Made by a program: the position numbers and the translations under genes. Shown in pieces: positions 1 to 4,935 of a DNA stretch of 6,774 nt; positions within the stretch are counted from its first letter, which is position 1; each line of letters begins with the position of its first letter. The stretch is from Acidimicrobiia bacterium. GTDB taxonomy: Bacteria; Actinomycetota; Acidimicrobiia; IMCC26256; BP-133. The DNA lies in contig JAICYE010000116.1 of the NCBI GenBank assembly GCA_025934385.1, positions 1 through 6,774 of the forward strand, given 5' to 3'. The notes beneath the pieces were generated by a model. The model saw only the letters and a list, made by a program, of their open reading frames with translations, searched no databases and was not told the origin of the DNA.

Positions 1-1
1 C

Positions 2-1201
2 TATCCGCAGCCGAGCGGCCGCCGGGCGGCCGTCGTCGCCCTCCTGCTCCTACTCGGCAGTGTGGTGCTGGCCATTCTCCGGCCGCGCCTGGCCGGAACC
101 ATCGGCGTGCTGGTGGCGATCATCGCCATGGTCATGCTCCACGAGCTCGGCCACTTCGTGATGGCCAAGCGGGCCGGGATGAAGGTCACCGAGTTCTTCC
201 TGGGGTTCGGGCCCCGGCTGTGGTCGGTCCGCAAGGGCGAGACGGAGTACGGCGTCAAGGCCATCCCGGCCGGGGGCTACGTCCGCATCATCGGGATGAG
301 CAACCTCGACGTCGTCGACCCGGTCGACGAGGACCGTACCTACCGGGCCAAGCCCTACCGCGACCGGCTCGGCGTGGCGGTGGCCGGCTCGACCATGCAC
401 TTCATCATCGCCTTCTTCCTCCTGCTGGCGGTCTACGCCGCGGTCGGGATCCCGTCGGCCCGGCCGGTCATCCAGCAGATCGTCCCGGACTCGCCGGCCC
501 AGCACAGCGACTTCCGCGTCGGCGACCGTATCGTGGCCGTCAACGGCACTGCGGTGAAGGACTGGGAGGACATTCCGAAGTACATCCAGTCCCACGGCGA
601 GTCGGAGTTGGTCTTCACCGTCATCCACAAGGGCAGCACGCAGCGGTCCGACGTCGCCCTCAAGCCCCGGGCGGAGACCGTCGACGGGAAGCAGATCCCT
701 CGGGTGGGGATCGGCCCCGAGCAGTTCCTCCAGACCAAGCCGCTCCCCTCGGCCGTGGTGACGAGCACGACCGAGATGCCCAAGTTCATGTGGGAGACGA
801 TCAAGGCGCTGGGCGGCCTCTTCTCGCCCAACGGGATCGAGAACTACGGGCACCTGCTGACCAACAGCGGTGGGAACAACAACGACCGGCTGCTGTCGCC
901 CTACGGTGCGGCCCGGGTGGCGAGCCAGGCCGTCGACGACGGCTGGGGCGCGGTGCTGATGTTCCTGTTCGCCATCAACATCTTCGTCGGGATCTTCAAC
1001 ATGGTCCCGCTGCTCCCGCTCGACGGCGGCCACGTGGCCATCGCCACCTACGAGAAGATCGCCTCGACGGTCAGGCGCCGCCGGGTCCAGGTCGACGTCC
1101 AGCGGCTGATGCCGATCACCGCCGCCGTCCTCTTCGTGCTGGTGATCCTGGGCCTCTCGGCCCTCTACCTCGACATCTTCCGGCCCGTCTCCGGCCCGTA
1201 A
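2..1201 (+). CDS. rseP: RseP/Rip1-family site-2 membrane metalloprotease (M50), 5' end outside window
   Basis: Zinc intramembrane protease of the S2P/M50B family. Relatives cut membrane-bound anti-sigma factors or other membrane substrates after a first-site cleavage. Counting from the first visible codon (base 2): a hydrophobic helix at about 9-26, a second helix ending in the zinc-binding HELGH (H47, E48, H51), and the family segment GFGPRLWSVRKGETEYGVKA. Then come a helix at about 128-150, one PDZ domain (about 152-212, DSPAQ...VGDRIVAVNG), the second catalytic motif NMVPLLPLDGGH (N333, D341) and a last helix at about 371-393. The frame is open to the window edge. The first GTG in frame (62) has no Shine-Dalgarno and would cut off a clear helix, so the true start is probably upstream. 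The AGPxxN motif of many homologues reads AGSTMHF here. It ends 97 bases before ispG. dxr is the usual upstream neighbour in actinobacteria, but it is not visible here. Family assignment is firm; the substrate is unknown. Confidence 0.93.
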   Translation, partial: YPQPSGRRAAVVALLLLLGSVVLAILRPRLAGTIGVLVAIIAMVMLHELGHFVMAKRAGMKVTEFFLGFGPRLWSVRKGETEYGVKAIPAGGYVRIIGMSNLDVVDPVDEDRTYRAKPYRDRLGVAVAGSTMHFIIAFFLLLAVYAAVGIPSARPVIQQIVPDSPAQHSDFRVGDRIVAVNGTAVKDWEDIPKYIQSHGESELVFTVIHKGSTQRSDVALKPRAETVDGKQIPRVGIGPEQFLQTKPLPSAVVTSTTEMPKFMWETIKALGGLFSPNGIENYGHLLTNSGGNNNDRLLSPYGAARVASQAVDDGWGAVLMFLFAINIFVGIFNMVPLLPLDGGHVAIATYEKIASTVRRRRVQVDVQRLMPITAAVLFVLVILGLSALYLDIFRPVSGP

Positions 1202-1211
1202 CCGGTGAAGT

Positions 1212-1278
1212 CGGCCGCGGCGGGGTAGTGGGATCTCCGCAGGATCTCCGGACGCTGCGGACGGGAACTCCGCGGCCG
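1212..1278. repeat. nested inverted repeats in the rseP-ispG gap
   Basis: CGGCCGCGG at 1212-1220 is the exact reverse complement of CCGCGGCCG at 1270-1278. Inside it, TCCGCA (1236-1241) can pair with TGCGGA (1256-1261). There is also a direct repeat of GGATCTCCG (1231-1239 and 1242-1250). The RNA could form a branched structure just after the rseP stop. There is no T-tract, so it is not a canonical intrinsic terminator. In such GC-rich DNA part of this may be chance. Confidence 0.4.
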
Positions 1279-1284
1279 CGCCCG

Positions 1285-1299
1285 TACGCTGGAGGACGA
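1285..1299 (+). promoter_or_regulatory. candidate leaderless promoter of ispG (-10 TACGCT)
   Basis: TACGCT (1285-1290) matches the TAnnnT -10 pattern common in actinobacteria and ends 8 bases before the ATG at 1299. That would put the transcription start at or next to the start codon. No convincing -35 hexamer is visible 16-18 bases upstream. GGAGG at 1291-1295 is only 3 bases from the ATG, too close for a normal Shine-Dalgarno, which favours the leaderless reading. Prediction only. Confidence 0.45.
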
Positions 1300-2504
1300 T
1301 GAACCCACGCCGCCAGACCCGCCGGATCCACGTCGGCTCCGTGGCCGTGGGCGGTGGCGCTCCGGTCACCGTCCAGTCGATGACGACGACCAAGACGGCC
1401 GACGTCGACGGGACGCTGGCCCAGATCTACGCCCTGTCGGCGGCGGGGGCCGACATCGTGCGCTGCACCTGCAACGAGGAGGAGGCGGCCGAGGGGCTGG
1501 CCCGTATCGTGCCCCGCGCCCCCGTCCCCCTCATCGCCGACATCCACTTCCAGTACAAGCTGGCCCTGGCGGCCATGGAGGCCGGCGTCGCCGGGCTGCG
1601 GCTGAACCCGGGCAACATCCGCAAGGCCGACCACATCCGGACGGTGGCCCGGGAGGCCAAGGACCGGGGGCTGTCGATCCGCATCGGCGTCAACGCCGGC
1701 AGCCTCGACCCGGCGCTGTACGAGCGGTTCGGGGGCGCCACCGCCGAGGCGCTGGTGGCCAGCGCGGTGCACGAGCTCGCCCTCTTCGAGGAGGTCGGCT
1801 TCTCCGACGTGAAGATCTCGGTCAAGGCGTCGTCGGTGCCGCTGATGATCGACGCCTACCGGCTGCTGGCCGACACCGTCGACCATCCGCTCCACCTCGG
1901 CGTCACCGAGGCCGGGCCCCCGCCCCAGGGGCTGATCAAGTCGGTGGCCGGGATCGGGACGCTGCTGGCGGAAGGGATCGGCGACACGATCCGCTTCTCG
2001 CTGACGGCCGATCCGGTCGAGGAGGCCCGGGCCGGCCGCAAGCTGCTCGAGGTGCTCGGGCTGCGGGAGCGCAAGGGGCTCGACCTCATCGCCTGCCCCT
2101 CGTGCGGGCGGGCCGAGGTCGACGTCATCCGGGTGGCGCAGGAAGCCGAGGCGGCTCTGGCGGAGCGGAACATCCCCTTGCAGGGGGCGGTCAGGGGCTG
2201 TGTGGTCACCGGGCCCGGCGCGGCCGGGGCGGCCGACCTCGGCATCGCCGGCGGGCGGGGGAAGGGCCACCTGTTCGTCCGCGGTCAGGTGGTCCGGGTG
2301 GTCCCCGAGGCGCAGATGGTCGACGCCCTCGTCGAGGAGGCGGAGCGGATCATGGCCGAGGGGATCGAGGCCCGGCTGGCCTCGGTCGACGCCGGGGCGG
2401 TGGCCGAGGCCGAGGCGACCCGGGCGGCGCTGCTCGGCGAGCAGGGCCTCGACGCCAACGACGACGCCGTCCGCATCGCCCGCATCCGCGACCTGGCCGG
2501 ATGA
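1299..2504 (+). CDS. ispG: IspG (GcpE), 4-hydroxy-3-methylbut-2-enyl diphosphate synthase, with altered cluster-ligand loop
   Basis: Iron-sulfur enzyme of the MEP pathway. It reductively converts the cyclic diphosphate MEcPP to HMBPP in the cytoplasm. The 401 residues fit the short bacterial form. The N-terminal TIM barrel shows VQSMTTT, ADIHFQYK, LNPGN, IRIGVNAGSL, KISVKAS, GVTEAG and EGIGDTIR. The C-terminal domain shows ACPSCGR (C266, C269) and GCVV (C301), the three cluster cysteines, spaced exactly as in Aquifex (265/268/300). The fourth ligand, Glu307 in Aquifex, falls at residue 308, which is Ala: the usual NGPGE reads TGPGA. Nearby departures from the actinobacterial consensus are G296 (V), R299 (M), T304 (N), G310 (R) and A311 (E). 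Everything around them is conserved, so this is either a real ligand change or a sequence error. The ATG at 1299 fits the family N-terminus. The identity is secure; activity as written is doubtful. Confidence 0.95.
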   Translation: MNPRRQTRRIHVGSVAVGGGAPVTVQSMTTTKTADVDGTLAQIYALSAAGADIVRCTCNEEEAAEGLARIVPRAPVPLIADIHFQYKLALAAMEAGVAGLRLNPGNIRKADHIRTVAREAKDRGLSIRIGVNAGSLDPALYERFGGATAEALVASAVHELALFEEVGFSDVKISVKASSVPLMIDAYRLLADTVDHPLHLGVTEAGPPPQGLIKSVAGIGTLLAEGIGDTIRFSLTADPVEEARAGRKLLEVLGLRERKGLDLIACPSCGRAEVDVIRVAQEAEAALAERNIPLQGAVRGCVVTGPGAAGAADLGIAGGRGKGHLFVRGQVVRVVPEAQMVDALVEEAERIMAEGIEARLASVDAGAVAEAEATRAALLGEQGLDANDDAVRIARIRDLAG

Positions 2505-2532
2505 ACATCGGCGGACCGCCGTCCCCGCCCGA

Positions 2533-2547
2533 TACCCTCGGTGGCCA
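2533..2547 (+). promoter_or_regulatory. candidate leaderless promoter of proS (-10 TACCCT)
   Basis: TACCCT (2533-2538) fits TAnnnT and lies 8 bases before the ATG at 2547, the same geometry as upstream of ispG. No Shine-Dalgarno lies before this ATG (the spacer is CGGTGGCC) and no clear -35 is visible. It sits in the 42-base gap after ispG, so proS may be transcribed both by readthrough from ispG and from its own leaderless start. Prediction only. Confidence 0.45.
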
Positions 2548-4268
2548 TGCGGATGTCACGACTGTTCCTGCGGACCCTTCGCGACGACCCGGCGGACGCC
2601 GAGGTCGACAGCCACCGGCTGCTCGTCCGGGCCGGCTACATCCGCAAGGTGGCGGCCGGCATCTACTCCTGGCTCCCGCTCGGGTACCGGGTGCTCCGCC
2701 GGGTGGAGGAGATCGTGCGGCAGGAGATGGACGCCGCCGGCGCCCAGGAACTGCTGCTCCCGATCATCCAGCCCCTCGAGCTGTGGCAGCGGACGGGCCG
2801 GGACAAGGCCTACGGGCCGCTCATGTTCCGGCTGACCGACCGCAAGGAGACCGGCTTCGCCCTGGCCCCCACGGCGGAGGAGGTCATCACCACCACGGTC
2901 GGCGGTGAGTACGGCAGCTACCGGGACCTGCCGGTGAACGTCTACCAGATCGGCTGGAAGTACCGCGACGAGCTGCGGCCCCGCTTCGGGCTGCTGCGCA
3001 GCCGCGAGTTTTTGATGAAAGACGCCTACTCCTTCGACACCGACGTCGAGGGTCTGAAGGCCAGCTACAAGCTGATGTACGACGCCTACCACCGCGTCTT
3101 CGAGCGCTGCGGCCTGTCGTTCCGGCCGGTGGAGGCCCAGGCCGGCGAGATCGGCGGCGATGTCAACCACGAGTTCATGGCCGTCGCCGCGGTGGGGGAG
3201 GACGACTTCGTCTGGTGCCGCAGCTGCGACTACGCCGCCAACGTCGAAGCAGCGGTGCGGGGCCGGACCGTGCGGATGGCGCCCGGGCCGGTCGACGACC
3301 CTGGCCCCGTCGCCCCGATCGAGCCCGTCCCCACCCCGGAGCTCCCCGGGATCAAGGGCGTGGCCGAGTTCCTCGGCGTCGAGCCGCGGGACATGCTCAA
3401 GTGCATCGCCTTCGACGTCGACGGGGAGATGGGCCTCGCCCTCGTCCCCGGCGACCGGGAGGTCAACCCCTACGCCCTCAACCGGGCGCTGCCCGGCCGC
3501 AAGGTCCGCCTGTGGGACGACGCCGACTTCGACGCCCATCCCGATGTGCCCCGGGGCTACATCGGGCCCGACTTCCCCGGCGCCACCGTGGTCGTCGCCG
3601 ATCCCGAGATCGCCTCGGGCTGGGAGTGGGCGACCGGCGCCAACCGGGTCGACCACCACGTCCGCCACGCCGTCCCGGGGCGCGACTTCCACCCGACGAC
3701 CGAGGCCGACCTGGTCACCGTCGTCACCGGCGACGCCTGTCCCCGCTGCGGGCAGCCCCTGTCGGTCGACCGCGGCATCGAGGTCGGCCACACCTTCCAG
3801 CTCGGCACCAAGTACTCGGTGGCCCTCGGCGCGGACTACACGGACGAGACCGGCCAGCAGCATCCCATGGTCATGGGCTGCTACGGCATCGGCGTCTCCC
3901 GGGTGGTGGCGGCGGTGGTGGAGGAGCACCATGACGGCAACGGGCTCGTCTGGCCCGAGGCCCTGGCGCCCTACGCCGTCCACCTCCTCAGCCTCCCCGG
4001 CAAGGGCGAGGCGGCTCCGGCGGTGCGCGACGCCGCCGACCGGCTCTACGACGGCCTGCGAGCCGCCGGCGTCGACGTCCTCTACGACGACCGCGACCAG
4101 AGCCCGGGGGTGAAGTTCGCCGACGCCGACCTGCTCGGCCTGCCCGTCCAGCTGATCCTGGGGGCCAAGGGCCTCGCCCGGGAGGTGGTCGAGCGCAAGG
4201 ACCGGCGGACGGGCGAGCGCGACGAGGTGGCCCTCGACGCGGTCGTCGGGCTACTCTCTGGTCGCTGA
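2547..4268 (+). CDS. proS: prolyl-tRNA synthetase, bacterial type with inserted editing domain
   Basis: Class II aminoacyl-tRNA synthetase that charges tRNA-Pro in the cytoplasm. From ATG 2547 it has 573 residues, essentially the length of the E. coli type. The catalytic core shows GIYSWLPLG, the motif 1 region GAQELLLP, APTAEE, motif 2 (KYRDELRPRFG, then SREFLMKDAYSF) and motif 3 (MGCYGIGVSRVVAA) preceded by EVGHTFQLGTKYS. Between motifs 2 and 3 lies the YbaK-like editing insertion, roughly residues 240-395, with the expected lysine in MLKC (K285). An anticodon-binding domain follows (about 470-573, VLYDDRDQSPGVKFADADLLGLP). Two CxxC pairs, C224/C227 and C398/C401, flank the editing domain and might bind zinc. 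ATG 2547 (MRMSRLFLRTL) is chosen over an in-frame GTG at 2541 because it fits homologues and the -10 spacing. TTT TTG ATG AAA at 3009-3020 is an AT-rich run unlike the rest of the gene. Confidence 0.96.
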   Translation: MRMSRLFLRTLRDDPADAEVDSHRLLVRAGYIRKVAAGIYSWLPLGYRVLRRVEEIVRQEMDAAGAQELLLPIIQPLELWQRTGRDKAYGPLMFRLTDRKETGFALAPTAEEVITTTVGGEYGSYRDLPVNVYQIGWKYRDELRPRFGLLRSREFLMKDAYSFDTDVEGLKASYKLMYDAYHRVFERCGLSFRPVEAQAGEIGGDVNHEFMAVAAVGEDDFVWCRSCDYAANVEAAVRGRTVRMAPGPVDDPGPVAPIEPVPTPELPGIKGVAEFLGVEPRDMLKCIAFDVDGEMGLALVPGDREVNPYALNRALPGRKVRLWDDADFDAHPDVPRGYIGPDFPGATVVVADPEIASGWEWATGANRVDHHVRHAVPGRDFHPTTEADLVTVVTGDACPRCGQPLSVDRGIEVGHTFQLGTKYSVALGADYTDETGQQHPMVMGCYGIGVSRVVAAVVEEHHDGNGLVWPEALAPYAVHLLSLPGKGEAAPAVRDAADRLYDGLRAAGVDVLYDDRDQSPGVKFADADLLGLPVQLILGAKGLAREVVERKDRRTGERDEVALDAVVGLLSGR

Positions 4269-4295
4269 CCGGTCTGCGGTTGTGGCCCGGCCGGT

Positions 4296-4318
4296 AGCGG
4301 GCGCGGTCGCGCCCTGCT
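4296..4318 (+). terminator. GC-rich hairpin downstream of proS, no T-tract
   Basis: GGGCGC (4299-4304) pairs with GCGCCC (4309-4314) around a GGTC loop. The stem extends through AGC (4296-4298) and GCT (4316-4318) with one bulged T (4315). It lies 27 bases after the proS stop and directly before an AT-rich promoter-like box. Without a T-run it would be an atypical or Rho-assisted terminator, or simply a boundary structure. Confidence 0.4.
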
Positions 4319-4322
4319 GGAC

Positions 4323-4335
4323 TATATTGGTGGGT
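4323..4335 (+). promoter_or_regulatory. candidate promoter of the rimP-nusA operon (-10 TATATT)
   Basis: TATATT (4323-4328) is a near-consensus -10 box and the only such AT run in the proS-rimP gap. Transcription would begin near 4335, giving a leader of about 73 bases before rimP. The sequence 17 bases upstream is GC-rich and shows no TTGACA-like -35, so the box may need an activator or may work by a -10-dominated mechanism. Prediction only. Confidence 0.5.
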
Positions 4336-4375
4336 CACTCAGCCGAGCGGGAGCGGGACGTGGGCGTGAGCCCAC
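4330..4375 (+). promoter_or_regulatory. possible antiterminator pairing in the rimP leader
   Basis: GTGGGTCAC (4330-4338) can pair with GTGAGCCCAC (4366-4375) in nine base pairs with a single bulged G (4370). This uses the loop and right arm of the terminator hairpin at 4358-4377, so the two folds exclude each other. The left arm is fully present only in transcripts starting at or before 4330, such as readthrough from proS. A start near 4335 would lose half of it. Speculative. Confidence 0.3.
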
Positions 4376-4382
4376 GTTTTTT
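4358..4382 (+). terminator. intrinsic terminator / attenuator upstream of rimP
   Basis: ACGTGGGC (4358-4365) pairs perfectly with GCCCACGT (4370-4377) around GTGA, a GNRA-type tetraloop. Six T's follow at 4377-4382. This is a textbook intrinsic terminator. It lies inside the leader, 25 bases before the rimP start and after the candidate promoter, so it would attenuate rimP-nusA-ylxR-infB. NusA is known to autoregulate its operon through leader termination in other bacteria; the same is inferred here. Confidence 0.8.
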
Positions 4383-4394
4383 CTTGAGAGAACG

Positions 4395-4402
4395 AAGGAG
4401 GT
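4395..4402 (+). promoter_or_regulatory. strong Shine-Dalgarno of rimP
   Basis: AAGGAGGT is a full match to the anti-Shine-Dalgarno. GGAGG ends 6 bases before the GTG at 4408 and decides that start. An in-frame GTG at 4282 would place the promoter and terminator inside the coding region. Confidence 0.9.
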
Positions 4403-4407
4403 GCGCG

Positions 4408-4935
4408 GTGGCTGACCAGAGTGCGGTGCGGGCCGCCGCTGAGCCCATCCTGTCGTCGCTCGGCCTGGAACTCGTCGACGTGGAGTTCGAAGGGGCCGGC
4501 CGGGCCCGCACGCTGCGGCTCAGCGTCGATCGCCAGGGCGGCGTCGATCTCGACGCGCTGGCCGAGGCCACCGCGCCGGTGTCCGACGCCCTCGACGCCG
4601 CCGACGCCGTCGCCGGTCCCTACAACCTCGAGCTGTCGAGCCCCGGCGTCGAGCGCCCGCTGCGGCGCCCGTCGGAGTTCCGCCGCTTCGTCGGGACGAC
4701 GGTCTCGGTGAAGACGCAGGAGCCAGTGGCCGGCGCCCGGCGCCACCGCGGCCTCCTCGCCGCCGCCGACGAGGACGGTATCGATCTCGAGGTCGACGGC
4801 GCCGCCCGCCGGTTCACCTACGACGCCATCGCCTCGGCCCGCACCGTGTTCGAATGGGGCCCCGCACCGAAGCCGATCGGTCCGGCCAAGCAGGCCAGGA
4901 ACAACAGGCCGGTCAAGGAGAGGTCAGGACGATGA
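4408..4935 (+). CDS. rimP: ribosome maturation factor RimP
   Basis: Assembly factor for the 30S ribosomal subunit (YhbC/YlxS, DUF150), 175 residues, cytoplasmic. In other bacteria it binds the small-subunit precursor and aids late maturation. The N-terminal alpha/beta domain (about 1-85) shows AEPILSSLGLELVDVEFEG and ends in the family signature YNLELSSPGVERPL. The C-terminal SH3-like domain (about 85-155) shows FVGTTVSVKT, a variable loop, then DGIDLEVDG. A short basic tail (about 160-175, PAKQARNNRPVKERSGR) closes the protein. The GTG start is set by the AAGGAGGT site 6 bases upstream. The stop overlaps the nusA start as ATGA, so the two genes are probably translationally coupled. It is the first gene of an operon preceded by a leader terminator. 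Confidence is high from motifs, size and position directly before nusA. Confidence 0.96.
   Translation: MADQSAVRAAAEPILSSLGLELVDVEFEGAGRARTLRLSVDRQGGVDLDALAEATAPVSDALDAADAVAGPYNLELSSPGVERPLRRPSEFRRFVGTTVSVKTQEPVAGARRHRGLLAAADEDGIDLEVDGAARRFTYDAIASARTVFEWGPAPKPIGPAKQARNNRPVKERSGR

Noticed and set aside
50..2270. Long minus-strand frames (50-1393 and 1116-2270) over rseP and ispG
   Set aside because: Antisense shadows made by scarcity of stop codons at high GC. The Asp/Gly/Arg/Val-rich translations resemble no family.
2541..2546. GTG 2541 as start of ProS
   Set aside because: It adds two residues with no Shine-Dalgarno. ATG 2547 fits homologues and the -10 spacing.
3899..3924. GG-rich run resembling a G-quadruplex in proS
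   Set aside because: It has only two-G tracts and encodes the conserved motif 3 helix (SRVVAAVVEE). It is explained by Val/Ala codons ending in G or C.
2556..3983. 475-residue minus-strand open frame over proS
   Set aside because: Mirror frame of a conserved synthetase. No domain signature, and no promoter or ribosome site seen.
4282..4407. Upstream GTG (4282) as start of a longer RimP
   Set aside because: It would place the -10 box and the T6 terminator inside the coding region and add a non-family N-terminus. GTG 4408 has an ideal Shine-Dalgarno.
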